The notes beneath the pieces were generated by a model. The model was not told the origin of the DNA. It ran no database searches and worked only from the letters and a program-made list of their open reading frames with translations. The position numbers and the translations under genes are program-made. Of a stretch of DNA of 64,000 bases, positions 47,883-61,700 are shown one piece after another (within the stretch, counting starts at the first letter, position 1; every line of letters starts with the position of its first letter). The DNA comes from Epinephelus fuscoguttatus (lineage: Eukaryota; Chordata; Actinopteri; Perciformes; Serranidae): the NCBI RefSeq assembly GCF_011397635.1, contig NC_064765.1, forward strand, positions 29,106,632 to 29,170,631, written 5' to 3'.

Positions 47883-48945
47883 AAGTGGTCCTCAAACTTT
47901 TTCAATCATGTACCCCCTTTGAAATATGTTTTCAGCCACATACCCCCTGACCAGTGCAAAACATTTTTGGTAGCAACATAACATGATTTTTGTTGTTGCA
48001 GCGGTGTATGTCAGTTAAAGGGTGACTTAGTATTGTCCAACTTGGACCCAATTTTCCCATGTTTTTGTGTCTTAGTGACTAATCGGAACAACATTTTTTG
48101 AAATTGGTCCGGTAATGAGCAGCGGTGAAACATGCTGCAGTGTAATCCCTGTGGGCAATTGAGCACCATCAACTTAAGTCAACTAAAAGTGTTTGTTTTT
48201 GCCACTGACAGGCTCAGACTGTTATTAGAAGTGTCTGACAACATCATGGCAAGGATCCCTGTAGAGGTCGACCTCTTTGTTAAAGAGTAAGATCCTTTTT
48301 AAAGCAGCAGAATCAGCCTTGAATTTGTTATTGCCAAACCCACCAGACTCCATTTAAATAAACAGTAATTTTATCAACATAACACTCTTCATTCAAAGTC
48401 AACAAAAACAAGAAAAACAACTTGCCAAAGTTGACTTGGTTTGTCTTTCTACTGTTCCGACGATCACCAACTCTCGCTTGGTTTAAATAAATCATTTATG
48501 CACCCAGTTCGATTTGAAATGCTGGCTTTATACACGCTAAAAAAACTTTATTTAAATGGAGTCTGGTGTGTTTCTGGTTAAACAAAAAGGATCTCACGCT
48601 TTAACACAATGATCTTTCTATGTAAGGATCATTTCCAAACAATGTCAGACAATGTCAGAGTAACAAATTGAGCTTGTCAGTGGCAAAAACAAGCCCTTTA
48701 GTAAATGTAAATTGGCTGCAGTGAACCATACGGCAGTTCCGCATGGTTCACTGCAGCCGGTTTCGCCACTGCTGGCTGCAGAGTGTTCATTCAATACTGG
48801 ACTAATTTCAAAAATTGTTAATCCTGTTTGTTACTTAAACACAAAAACATGAGAAAATACCAAAGTTACCCCTTTTATTATAAAGAATTGTCAAGTACCC
48901 CTTACAGTACTCCAAAGTACCCTTACCCCCAATTGAGAAGTACTG
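47883..48945. mobile_element. Giant foldback element with hAT-like ends
   Basis: The ends AAGTGGTCCTCAAACTTTTT and the complement of CAGTACTTCTCAATTGGGGG are related inverted termini. The flanks CCTTAGGG (47875-47882) and CCTTACAG (48946-48953) agree at 6 of 8 bases, as for an aged hAT duplication. Inside, about 330 bp (48041-48370) pairs with the complement of about 48840-48400 through many shared blocks (CCACTGACARGCTCA, CCAGACTCCATTTAAATAAA, CAGTAATTTTATCAACATAAC). No transposase. Confidence 0.8.
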
Positions 48946-48959
48946 CCTTACAGTCACTT

Positions 48960-49240
48960 CAGTAAAAGGCAAGCGACATAAATAAATACTAAGGTGGAGT
49001 GAAGTATCTTGTGGCATACAGATGTGTAAAAGGTAAAAAAAAAAAATTAAGAGAAAACCAACAGAAACTGTAAGAGAAACACAAGCCAACACCAGCCTTA
49101 GTGTTTCTTGTCAGAGAAAGGTATTTGGATGATGGTGATGAGGCATGATGTCAGTCACATTCTCTCGGTCCACACAGTTGTTGGGGTTTCCCCTCTGTCA
49201 CATTATAAAAATAAAAATCTCCTCCTTAACAAGAGGCCAC
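48960..49240. other. Intergenic, no supported feature
   Basis: Downstream of the candidate polyadenylation signal of the minus-strand gene. There is an A11 run at about 49036-49047 and nothing else. Confidence 0.5.
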
Positions 49241-49246
49241 AGGGCA

Positions 49247-49252
49247 TTTATT
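49247..49252 (-). terminator. Candidate polyadenylation signal of the unnamed minus-strand gene
   Basis: AATAAA on the minus strand (TTTATT as given), about 1.16 kb after the stop at 50410. The 3' UTR would cover 50409 to about 49230. A further TTTATT at 48874-48879 lies inside a foldback element and is less likely. Confidence 0.4.
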
Positions 49253-50409
49253 GATTCATTTTGTGCAACAATGGACGAAAACATGTCACAATGTTACATT
49301 CACTTCGGCGAAGTCTTAGTTACAGTGGTGACATTGTGTTCAATCAGTTGACCATTTCAGGAGCCGAGAACTACCTCAAGTTTCATTCAACACAACAGGA
49401 ATGTGATTTCAAGGCATTAAGAGATCTTTAGAAAACACTGGGATTTCTTCGACACACCAGTGGTCCTCTTCTACCTAGAAAGTAATGAGGTACAATATTG
49501 GAAAAAAAAAAATGGCACACTACAAGTAGGCTATGCATAACACAGCACCAATTACACTTGCCAAATGTGCAGCAAACTATTCTCATACTTTCTTATTTCC
49601 ACATACCTCTCTTTCTGCAAAACAGTGGAATTCATGCAAGGAAAGAGGATACAAGTACTTAACTCTGACCTGGACTAAAAGTGACAAATTCATTAAGAAA
49701 TGTACATCGTCAAAGGTCACAGGTCGACTACTCAACTACGTACATGTCATACATGTTTGTTATAGCTCGTCACGACCTGCATATTCAATAACACATCCAA
49801 AGAAGTAGTATTTTCAGACGGACGAATGTGATCACTGTCTATGTTTATCTCAACAATAACAAGATATCAAATGACTCACCTTGCCATGTTTAGTATATAA
49901 AGTTACCAAGAACCTTACAAGATGTCCAGTAATCACATCAAAGGAAGAAACCTTGGAACCATTTGATTGTCTTACATGCATTATTTCCCTTGAATATTGA
50001 TCCAACCCAGAACTAAATTCAGGTTTCACAACGGTCGGCCTTGTCCCTTTGTACTACCTCTGGTCCATGTTTTCTTCTTGGCCATTCTTCCTCCAATCAC
50101 AGGATCTTTTCAGAGACAGCTATACGTATGCAATACCTGAAGTATCCTTTAGAAATGTTGTGTTTAGGCCATTTCATTCTCCAAATGTTCCTGGTTGGTT
50201 TCATGTGGAGAGCAAGGATCAAAGTGACAGCTTAAAGATACAGGGTGGGATTACCTGAGTGTGCAATAGTTTGACCATCAAACAAACGTCTTTCTAGCGG
50301 TCAGTTTCATAACAGTCGCTCCTTGGTCTCTCTGCAGAAGCCACAAAAAAAGCAGCCGTCTGGGAATGAAGAGGGGGGGGGGGGGTTATCTGGCGATGGG
50401 TGAGTTTCC

Positions 50410-53400
50410 TTAGGAGCAGGGAGGATCCTCCGACGGGGTCAGTGGGCTGCAGGGGGGCACTGTACTCAAGGAGCGGAAGGCAAAGATGGAGGGATCGTAG
50501 GTGTACCGGGGCGGAGGACGGCTGCCTGTCAGATTCTAAGGACAGAGAGAGAGTGGTCATGGTGAGTAACAGACTGTCAGAGGTATAGGTGTTAGGAAGT
50601 GGCATGGATTACCTGCCATACTTCAATTATGGTACTGCTGGTCAGTTAGTTTCTCTTTCTGTGGCATAAATGTGGCTGTGTTGAGACTGTGAGAAAAGTG
50701 GCTGAAAACCAAACTAGCAGTGATGGGAAGATGACTGCACCTCCTTAGAACATTTTCACACACTTTTTTTTCCTCATTCACACTGCAGGATCAGTGACAT
50801 AAATGCTTTTCCACTCACAGAGACACCCCCCCTCCGAGCAGAACCTCGCTTCTTGTGGCTCTACAAGTCCTCTGACTAAAATTAGCCCTGGTCATTTTCC
50901 TCTCTACAGGAAACGACAGGAAATGACTTTGTTGGATTTGGCAGTGAGGCAGCACTTTCTCCACAGCCTGCTTGCGTAGGGAGGAGAGGGGGGCAAGTTT
51001 GTGAGAAGGTGGACTGAGAAAGATTAGGACCTTGAGACAGATTCACTGTCATCAGGAGCTGAGCCTATGGAAAAAAAACCGAGTGTGTTTATATAGATAG
51101 CTGTATATTCTCATTGTCAGCCATTAGAGACAGATGCATCCCTATAACTGGCTGATTCCATTCAGATGCCCACTGCTACTGGAAAAGTACCCAGTGACAT
51201 CAATGCATATGAAATAAGGCCCCATTAACAGCGCATGCCAGGCTACAGGTGTTGCTATGACTTCAGCCAACATCTTAAGGGATTCAGTACTAACAACTGA
51301 GCCACAGTAACACAGCAACAATTCCCACTACCACACAGTGCTGTTTTATCCACCAATGTTTATATTAACAGGCAAAAAAGTGAGAGGCGGAAAAACAAAT
51401 CCGAGCCCAAGAACAAGCTACAGTAATCTTGATAGATGGGAACTGCGCTAAGATGTTCACCATATGGTAGCTGCGAGTCAGTCCAACTGTGGGGGAGAGT
51501 CGTACATCAGGATGGCTCCCTATCCATGTTAGCAATCCCCACAGAGCTGTCCTGTGGTCACATCTGCAGTGTGACGCACATTTAGGGCCCAGAAGGGTCA
51601 GACAAAGTACAGATCCCAAAAGTACGAGGCCCTGCTTTTGTCCAGACATCAAACGCAGCAGTTAGAAAGCTGAGTTAAAACACCAGCAGTTTGTCCTGTT
51701 GATTATTAATTCAGGTCCCAATCTGCACATCTAAAACATTTCCACACTGTGTTATCGGCCCTCTGTCAAAGAAATAGTTCAGTTTATTACATGGATGTAG
51801 AACTGCATGTGCACTGGCCCCAGGGCCCAAGGGGTCAGGGTGGCCCTGAACTAGAGCCCCTGTGTGAGGTATTGTTAACATTTTTGTTTGAAGACGGATC
51901 AGGCTTTGGGTCTTCTTCAAGGTCCACAATAAACTGAAGAAGGCCCAAAGGCCAAAATGTTATCATCAAAATACAAGAATTACATATGGAGCCAGTGTGT
52001 GATACATGTCTTCTAAAATCAAGTCTACCGCCAGTGATCAGCACCTTACTTTAAGTCTTGGTGTGCATTACTTCTATATTTTAACGCAAGTCAAATGGCT
52101 CAGTCAAAAGTAGGAATGTTCTGATCATCCTGATCGTGTTTGTTACTCCTGATCCCAGGGAGAGTCCTTAAAATATTGTGTGACTGTCTGTCCAGAGTCT
52201 GATCCAGACCCTTCAACAGATGTTTTCATTGATGCTTTGCTGTAATATTTAATAAGTGACCTCCCAGCTGGCACCAGACGTCAATATGATGTCAGAAAGA
52301 CGTTGGAATCCTACATCCCACAGACATTCAATTTTGGCTGGAATGAAAATTGGTTGAGGATATTTTAAATGTCTAATGCTGTTAGAATTTCACATTGTGT
52401 AAACATAATCATTATGATGCTTTGCAGACGTTGGGTTTTGTTCTTCTGTTATTCTACATGAAGGTGACGTTAGCATTAGACGTTTGGAAGGCACTGTATT
52501 TGTCTTATTTAATAATAAACTTAAAACCAACAAAATATCAACGTCATCTGTCGTAGTTGAAGTTGGCATAAGGTGTTGAAGCTGGTTGCCAGCTGGGCTA
52601 TGGTGTCTTATATCTGTAGTGAGGAGGGTCAGTGTGGATGTGCTGTGGCAGGAAGCTTTGGTAAAAAGTTGGGCAGCCTCTCATCATCTCTACTGTGAAC
52701 AAAATATGTCTGCTAGGCTGGGAAAGGTCATAGCCTCACTTCATTTTCCTCTCACTGTCTGTGCTGGAACACCTGTATTCACCCTCTGTCTGAGATGCTA
52801 TGTTTGAGCACCCCTCAATATAAGCCCCCCTCCCGAAAAAATCTTGGTGTGCTCTGATTGGTCAGCCATTCTAGGTCTTCAGCATCTCGGCATCCCTGTA
52901 CCATCATATCAGCCGGGGATTGGATGTAATAAAGAACAGCAGCACTTTCTACTGTGAAGAATCACCAACAAAAGCTTCTAAACCCAGATCTGATCCAAAA
53001 CCAGGGAGAAATTAAACATCAACAACCAAGATAACAGGTTTCCCTGATGTTAACATGTAACAACATGTACCAGCGTAGGCTACACCATCTAAACACTTAC
53101 AGTAACGTGCCTGAAGCAGATGATCATAGAAAGGAATCCATCACGCACTGATGTCAGCTTGTGGTCAAAGTAGAAAAACTGATGGAAACACAGTATTCCG
53201 AACGGTCTGATGTCTTACGCGTTTGCTCATATCGATTACTTTTACATACAACATACCAATATGACAGTTGTATTTATCTTCTCATCCAATTCTCTGCAAG
53301 AAAACAAAGAAGTGTATTTCTCAAAATGTCAGACTATTCCTCAAACATCTGTTTGTCCTCATGCAAAGACCAAAATGCCTTTCCATCACATCCAAGCCCT

Positions 53401-56400
53401 GTAGTTTACCTCAATCAAAAATCAAAGGGGGTATGCAGCACATTTTCCTTCAATTTAGTTTTCCCCTCCACTCTCTGCACCATTTCCCTCACCTCAATCA
53501 ATCTTCACCTTCCTCTCCGCCCATTCTTTACTGTGGCTGAAATCAGACGCCATCACTCTTGCCTGCTGCAGGCTGGGAAGCTCTCATCACCTCACTCTAC
53601 TATTCACCTCCAACCCCTAGAGGGGGAAGGCCTCAGCAGCAGCGGCCAAAGCAGTGTTTTCCTACTGCTTCCACATGAACCCCACTCTTAAAATACACAC
53701 ACATAACCACGACCATCGACCTCCTCGACTCCTGTAAAAACTCCCATGCTTGAGTGCTTGAATCCAGTCTCAAAGCCGGGGCCCCATCCAGATCCAGTGA
53801 CTCTTCTGGACCCTGGCCAGGAAACACAGGGCCGACAGATAAAAGAGGGGAAGAGACAGAGAAGGAGAGAGGTACAGGAGAGAACGCAGCAGAGGAGAGA
53901 TAGAGAGGATGAGGTGGATCACTGTGCGCAGTGGCACAAAGGGTAGAGAGAGTCAACACAAGCCTCCAAATGGCTCATCAATCCAAAGACCCACTGTGTA
54001 CTCACTTCAAGAAAAATCTATGAACTGGAACACACCCAATGCCCACAGACGTCACTGACAGGGAAAACAACACTACCAACTACACCAGCGAGAACAGAGG
54101 ATAATGAGCAATATCTCTATGTATCAGTGGAGCTAAACAGATAGCAGCCGGCCAGGCTATAAATGGAAAATGACTTCATCCCTGGAAATACACCACAAGG
54201 GAACCGACAACACTCCACCTCCTCTTCCTCCTCCTCAGCTCCATCTCTCAACGACGCTCGCTTGTTTTTCCTCAAACACTCTCGAAGATCGTTTTTTTTT
54301 TACATTTCTGTACTGCTCATCCATACTTCAATATGGAGGATCGGAGCAACCTCGATGCTGTTACAGTTGGTGTGTGTGTGAGTGAGCACGCGTGTACATA
54401 AACAAGTGTGTGATAAGGTTCCATTGACACTAACCCACACAACGTGATAATAACGTCACTTTTCTCACCACACTGTGCATCCTTCTGGAGTACCCTGCTC
54501 TGTGCCAAGATGCCCAGGCTTGTTCCAGTCGACTCTCCAACATGCTTCCCTTACCCACTACAAACAAAATCAACCCATACGCAGTTGCAGTGCTAAGTTG
54601 GTGCATGATTACTGGAGGTTGTGTTTGGAGAACCACTTTACAGGAAGATCAGTCCGGACACAATCTTGGTAAAATACCTTTGTGTTGACAAAGCTATTTA
54701 GGCGCGTGAATGTGCACTTCTAAGACCGCTAATGGGACAAGTGGAAAGCCTGGCTATTAAACGTTGTTGAGATCAAGAGATCAAACAAACCTGGAAAACA
54801 AAGCACATATTTCTCCTTGGTTCTTTGTCCTAGGTATCACTGTGGCAATCAGTGTTAAGCTGGGTGCTGTTTGCAAAAGTAATCTGACAGTGCTATCAGA
54901 TTTTCGGACGTCTCAGGCATGGCTCTGTTGCTAGCAGGGGCATGGGAACAAACGCTGTTGCCAGATGCTGTCCCAGTATGCAGTTGGATGGACATCAAGG
55001 TGCTGGCGACAAGACAGGCTGGGCTGTTCACGGGGGCCGAGCAACCTTGCAACCTTATCGCTGCTGTAATGGACACCCTGATCTGGACTGCCTATTATGG
55101 GTCTGCATAAAAGGGAAGGCTGTGTGTCCAAGTGTGTGTGTGTGTGTGTATACATTCAAATTAATACCACTTGTATGGGCAACTTATCTTTATGACAGCC
55201 ATCAACAACATGGCTTTAAACACAATAATTTTTGCATTCATCACGACAAAATAGTTCAATTGGATTCTGGTAATGTACTGTGGGAAACTAAGCTAAATAA
55301 AAATGAACTCACCCGAATCTTTATAGTCCGCGTTTTCCCTCCACAGTTCTTTTTCAGCAGCATTTTCTGTGGAGAAAAAGAATGCACAATGACAACCATG
55401 AGAAAACATACAGTTCTCAAGTTTTAAAAAACTTCTGCAGCAGCTTTTATGTACATCCATGACAATCCAGACACAGTGTAAAACCTGCACACTTTGTCTT
55501 GCCCAATTCTATAAAGTACTGTGAACCCGAAAAAAGTAACTTTGGCACATCTGTTTGGATAAAGCTGATCTTTACATCAATAATAATGATACACTGTATT
55601 TAAAAGGCACCTCTCAAAACACCCAAGGTCACCTTACAGAGCGTAAGAATAAAAACAAATGCCAACGAGTAACAAAACATCTGACGTGACAAGAACCGTG
55701 TACTGGCGCTCAATTAACACAAAATCAGGATGATCACGGAAGTGAGGCAAATCCAGCTGTCTCACTAAACTAAACAGTCCGTCAATGAAGCTTATGCAAT
55801 ATCCTGTCTCCCACTCCCCTCCATGTCCACGCAGCTCCAGTATTCTCAAAAAAAAAAAAAAGGGACCAGGGGGTGGAGGGACCACACAATCATCGAATTG
55901 TCTCGAGTCGGGGAGGTAGCTTCTAAGGGGGAAGGGAGCACAGGAAAGAATGGAAACACAAGACTCCTGCTGTTGTGATGTGGGAGAGAGCTGGTGTGCA
56001 CTTGCCCTCATGCTCACCTCCTGCCAGCTCTTATCTTTTTTTTTTTTTTTTTTTTTTTTAAATCAATGGGACTACAGTCCATGAAGGGGCAAGCTGCTTG
56101 GATGAGAATAAAAACCGGAAATGTGTACTTTGCATTTAATTCAGCCTCTCAAAAGTTATTAAATTTATATTTTTAGTCACTGTATGTGATTAAGTTTCTG
56201 TATTGTCCATTCAAAAGAGTGATCATTTAAAAAGGACCATAACTCTGTTTTTTTTGTTTTGTTTGAGCTAATTTACTACAAAACTTCAACCTTCAGCCTA
56301 CTTTCTCACCCAATATCTAAATAATAGTGATAGATAATTTTGTCCTTCTCTCTTTTCATCCTACTTATCCACCACTCTGACTGCAACAGAATCATTCTGT

Positions 56401-58676
56401 CCACCCCCGCCCCGCACCACCCTCCTCTTCAACTTAACACACAAACACACACACACGGCCAGCAGGTCGTGACTTGCCAACTAGCAAACTGTTTTGGGTG
56501 AGTGTTGTGGTTATTGATGAAAAACACAAAGAGTAAGTTATCATCATGACTGTTTTGGGGGCATTGACTTCAAAGACTTCGCCTTTGTGTGTGATGGTTA
56601 GACATGTCTCATTTATTCTGTTATCATTTTAATGATTTATGTAAAGAATCTAAATTACCTTGCCGTGTATGAAGCCTGCTGTACAAATAAAGTTGTTTTG
56701 ACTTGCCTTATCCCTGTTGAAAGCCACAATATAACCCTTGTTTATGTCTCAATATTTACAGTCATCTCACAATACTGTTTTATCATCTGCACTTCTAAAT
56801 GCATTACTTCACAACTGTAATCGTATTTTATAAACATGGAACAACAAACATAAAACTGAGCATGATAGTCAATATGAGAGATTACCCGTCACATAAAAGT
56901 CTTACATGTAAGCCTGCTGATTTTCATACTGTAACAAAATGAACAGATACCTATGGGTATTTTAAAAAACAATGTTATGCTTGGGAAATGGCTGAAAGTA
57001 AGGTAAACTAGCAAACTGGCAACAGCGAGCTATGATCCTTGGAGCCAGTAGTGTGTATTTTTATGACATTTTTTAGAGTTTCGCCATTTGTATGCAGAGG
57101 TCCGATATATTTCTCAATGCTCAGCACGTGCCACACACACTGTTGCTCTTTCACCAGGCTACGAAACAAGGGCACTGCCACATCTGAGCAACTGGACATG
57201 GATTAGCAGGCATGAGGGATTATCAGAGACTCAAGGAAACAGGCTGCTGAACTTTTAACCCTGCCTTTAAGAAATGTATTAGATAAATAAATGCATGACC
57301 ATAAACAACAAAAGAAGCAGTCGTAGCCACTGTGATGTCACACATTGGTTTCAGTGTTCTCAAGCCTTGAGTTTGGCATTTTGGCTGCCGCCATCTTGGT
57401 TTACTGGAGCCAGAAGAGACCATATTTAGATGAGAGGGTGGAGCTGTGGAAGATACACACTGCTAACCCTCTGTGCTGATTGACAGGACACCATGGTAGC
57501 AACTTGTCAGTCACAAGGTAGCTAGACACACCTTTAATAGAATTTATGTGTATGACTAACACTCAAGTCTATCAGGCTGTCTTCATGCATTGTCAAAATT
57601 GTACATATTATACTTAATTACGAGCCAGTAATTTGTGTATGATCCATGTATTCGGAAAGGCTGCATTCACACAGCCAATGCATTGATGGGAGTAAAGAAT
57701 AAACAAGGAAGCAGTCCCGAAAGTTAGCAGGTTGGGGCGGTGGATGAGTCAGAAAAAAAAGGTCCTTCACCTGGGACTTTTCCCCAAAGACTGGTGTTCG
57801 GTACCATGTGAACTTTGAATCATTTTAAGGTACGCCATCACCATGTTTCTTTACCTAAACTTAAACACAGTAACTTTATGTTAAGTACGTAACTTTACAT
57901 CAAGTACATGACATCATTCAAGGAGCGCCACATCATTGGATATCATACGAACCGCTTAGTGTGCATTTTTGTACAATATCATACGAACTGTTGTTTGACA
58001 ATATGTTGAGCCAATGCTGATTGAACTGAGGCTAGTAGCCTTGCTTGCCAATCACTGGTCGTAGACAGTCTTAGGTCAGTAGTGTCCAAAGAATTAGGGA
58101 ACCACAACTGGACTTTGCCATTGTTCTGACATTCTCCCAACAAACAGAGAACACTTTAATATTTATCAGTCTTCTTCACCACTTTATATATAATTAAAGT
58201 TCCCATATGATTAAACTGATAGAAGACAATCCATCCAAGGTAGCAGTTGCGTTCTGCTCCTCTACCTTCCACACTTATAACAGAATTCCCCTGGTTCTGA
58301 CACCTTCAAATTGCCTTTTGTGGACCCAGCTCAGTTAGCTTTCTTTCTTATATTTAAAGTCCAGAGCAGCATATGTGAAAGCAATTACATGGTGATGGTG
58401 TAGTAGTTGAGTCAGACTTTCGGACTGGAAGTTGTCCAGCTAAAGGGTTAATGGGAGACTGGAGCTGTGTCTGCTAGCTACCTCTGTAGGCCCCCTATTG
58501 TATTCCCTGCAGCACCTCCCATTCCACTTGACTGAGTGTGCACACACTCTCACACATACAGACACACTCGCACTGTGGCAACAGACACACACTGATACAG
58601 CAACAAACTCACAGACAGGAGGATGTACACATGCAGACACAAAAAGACAGGCAGGATGATAGACGCGTACCCCAGC

Positions 58677-58715
<39 letters not shown>

Positions 58716-61700
58716 ACTCTTCCTCTTTTTTTTCTCTTCACCCCTCTCATTTCTGCCCGCTGTCTCTCATCATCTGTTCTTTCCCTCTAAAAACCCCATG
58801 GACATATGGACCCCTGAAACCTGCAGTTTCTCTCACTGCAAATACACACACACGCACACACCCTTTCCCATCCACTGTGTGGGCCAACAAGTCTATTGGA
58901 TTTTAATGATTAGTGGACCAGCTTCTCCATGACTCATTAGTGGCTGTCGTTTTTCTGTTGTGTATTTAATCCTCTCCTTCTGCCTCCACCCCTTCATCGT
59001 TTCCCCTCGCTTGCCAGCCTTTGTGAGAAACGAGGGCGGACATCTGCCGTCCGTGCCTCCCTCTCCTTCATCCCTCTCCAGCCAGACCACCGTGGTGGCT
59101 CGCGTCCGGCTATGGAAAAGGAAGACTTTGTTTGCTCGTGTGAGCGTGCACATTTGTGTGGCCATGTGTGTGTAGGGTAGCCGGTTAGTAGTTTTAGTAA
59201 TACATCATTGTTTTTGTTGGGACCCAATCCTCTGCCCGACGAGTTGTTTGGCGGGGTAGTGTTAGCCTCATCTGCCGTTGGGTACTTTTAACATTTTCAG
59301 TGGACTACACATATTGCTACAGAAGAAAATTATTTTGCCTAACAAGGAGACATCACCATACCACCTTTTCGGGCTGTGTATCACATTGTGTAACAGACGA
59401 AAACACATAGTGGGCAATGTGACTTTATTTTGCACCCAGGTTATCCAGAAATAAGGTCTTCTCTGAGATAAATAATCTGACAGTGATTTGAGAGACAATA
59501 AGTGTTTTTGGACGTACAGTTTTGGGTACTTCCTGATAGGAACAGTCCACTGGGGAGTTCCCCCGAGAACTCCGTACCTTCAATAGCTTTTTTTGTGTTT
59601 GCACCGCCAATAGGAACGCTCAAGTGATGTGGTGTAAGCCGGCTAGCAGTTGGTATAGCAACACTACTTCCACTTTGAGGAATCAAAATCATGCTGTATT
59701 GACTGTGCTGTATAAACGTGGACTTCACTATCGATCCATCTGTATGTGCTTACTTCTATGACTTTTTTGTAACTAGCAGTAGGGTTGGGTCGGTATGAGG
59801 AAAAAAAAAAAAAAAAACGGTCCAGTTTTTGTAAAAAAAAAAAAAAACGCATCAAGTCGGTAGTACCGGATTTTCGCCACTTGGGGGCACAATTGACTAA
59901 TTTAAAATAAAAAACGACCATAGGACAACAGAGTGACAGTAACACGTTGTTTCTTTTATTCCTTACAAATAAATTTTGCAGCTTACTCAATCAGTGCAAA
60001 CAAGGGCTGCCTCCTTCGTCTGGCTCAAAGCCAAAGTGTTGCCATAGTGGCGCATTCTTTGATTTCTTCGAGACTAAATTGTCCGCCATTATCGACTCCC
60101 CAGGCTACAGTAGAGGCCTCGGCACGTTCGCACTCACACCCCCTAGCTCAGTCCCTCCCTCTCTCTCCTGCTCGCTGTGCGCTTGACGAAGAAGCAGACA
60201 CAGGTGCTCACAGACTCGGGCGTACTATAAGTGGAGTCAAGCGCACTTCCGCGTTGTAGTTTCCTGTACAAATGTCCGTGAAAAATCCCCTTGATGTGAA
60301 AAATACATACCAAGCAGTCTTTTGTGTGACACTGGTGCACGGAGTGGAGTCCGCGCGGTCGTGCTTTGCACGCACAGGGCTTGCAGACGTCCGCTTTTAC
60401 CAGGCGGACCTCCACGGAGTGCGCTCCACCTACATTCCGCCCGAGTATGCGGTCCAGTCGGTCTCAAAAAAAAAAAAAAAAAAAAAACCTTGTCCAAGAC
60501 GGAGTACCGAACCAAATTGGTATTACCGAGAACCGACCCAACCCTAACTAGCAGTTGTTTTTGGTTTGCGTTGTCTGTTGTTTACAGGGCTAACAGGTTT
60601 TTAAATATCTCAGTTGCCATTGCTGCACTGGCCGTGTTCGACCAATCTGTGTACACTTACATCCAGATCAATCACCATACTTATGCTTCACTAATTGGTT
60701 CCTCTTGTACTGGGCAACAATTTATCTGAAATAGGAGCTAAAAAGACCCTCAAATTGGCATTCTAAGAACTATGATCATGTCTAGTTATTGCCTTGCAGA
60801 CACAATAAAAAGGGGGGTTCTTGGAACTATGAAAAAGTTTTTGCTGGTAATAATTTACCAGTTACTCAATGCCCTGAACTTAACTGTATGGTCATTTTGC
60901 AGTGGTGAAAAGGTAATTATGTACAATAACTTCAGTACTTTATTTGTACTTTACTAGACTATTCCTATTTTATCCTACTTTATACTTCTGTCTCACTACA
61001 ATTCAGACGAAATGACACAATGTAGTGTTTATTATTCCCCTGGTCTAACGAGTTGGATGGAACAAACAACATAGTGATGATTTTGCTTTAACCCTTTGCA
61101 ATAGTGCAGACCATAATAGTTTAAATGTGCTCAGCAAAGATCTTATCTGCCTAAGATATCTCACAAAGCTGACAATTTGGGCAGAGGTTAGTGCTGGAAA
61201 AAATGTCATTAGTATTGCTTGGACTACTAACCTGTTGCATTTTCTCCAGATCCAGACTGGGCCTCCCCTGCTCCCCGCCGTAACTGTGCCGATACTTTCT
61301 GTAAGGTGCTGACTGGTCAAAGTGGGTCAAAATGATGGGCCGTGCCACTGGCTGCACCACCTGCAGCTGAAAGCGCATGGGGGGTGGCTTGAGGCTACGT
61401 GGTGGACTGGAGCTGAAGAGTACAGGGCTGGGGGAAGCGGCCAGGCAAGCACCCGGCTCAACCAGTGGCCTAGCAGGTGCAGCTGGTGAGCCGCAGCCAC
61501 AGAGGTCCCGAACCTCCTCATCACTGGAGGCGCTGCTGTGGTGATCGCCGTGGCGCTGGGGAAGCGCTGACACCCACTTCCTGTTGTCACCACAGCTGAT
61601 TCGTTCCAGCTCTTCCTCTGAAGAATGGCGATCCAGATTGGCATCTAAAAGGAGGCGAAGGCGTCGTAACCGGGCTGGAGAGAGGGGACCCTGGTTGTGC

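Larger units (their letters stand above)
50536..55312 (-). other. Intron 3' of the KMLLKK exon in the unnamed gene
   Basis: A 4.8-kb intron. It holds a TIR element at 52263-52597, a LINE-like 3' fragment near 51890-51960, and purine-rich sequence around 53810-53910. Open frames in it (53161-53691, 54942-55427) overlap low-complexity or splice-proximal sequence and are not supported as exons. Confidence 0.7.
55367..61231 (-). other. Large intron of the unnamed gene carrying several repeats
   Basis: A 5.9-kb intron. It contains the TIR element 59781-60545, part of the inverted repeat pair at 57650-57990, a dispersed repeat at 57290-57540, CA-rich microsatellites at 58515-58730, a T27-type run at about 56036-56059 and poly-A runs. 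I found no further exon whose phase would fit between the flanking exons, and none is needed. Confidence 0.7.

Noticed and set aside
52838..52925. Possible promoter or exon near CTCTGATTGGTCAGCC
   Set aside because: A CCAAT-box-like sequence (ATTGGTC) alone, inside an intron, with no other supporting signal.
53161..53691. 176-codon plus-strand frame
   Set aside because: Lies in an intron of the minus-strand gene. Biased to Ser/Leu/His with no motif or splice signals, so probably chance.
55634..56017. 127-codon minus-strand frame
   Set aside because: Crosses a poly-A run (FFFF) and would interrupt an intron with matching flanking phases.
56036..56059. Poly-T run as the tail of a processed pseudogene
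   Set aside because: No coding sequence with gene similarity is attached on either side.
58440..58906. Open frames of 91-122 codons on both strands
   Set aside because: They are translations of CA/CT dinucleotide repeats (Thr-His, Val-Cys runs).
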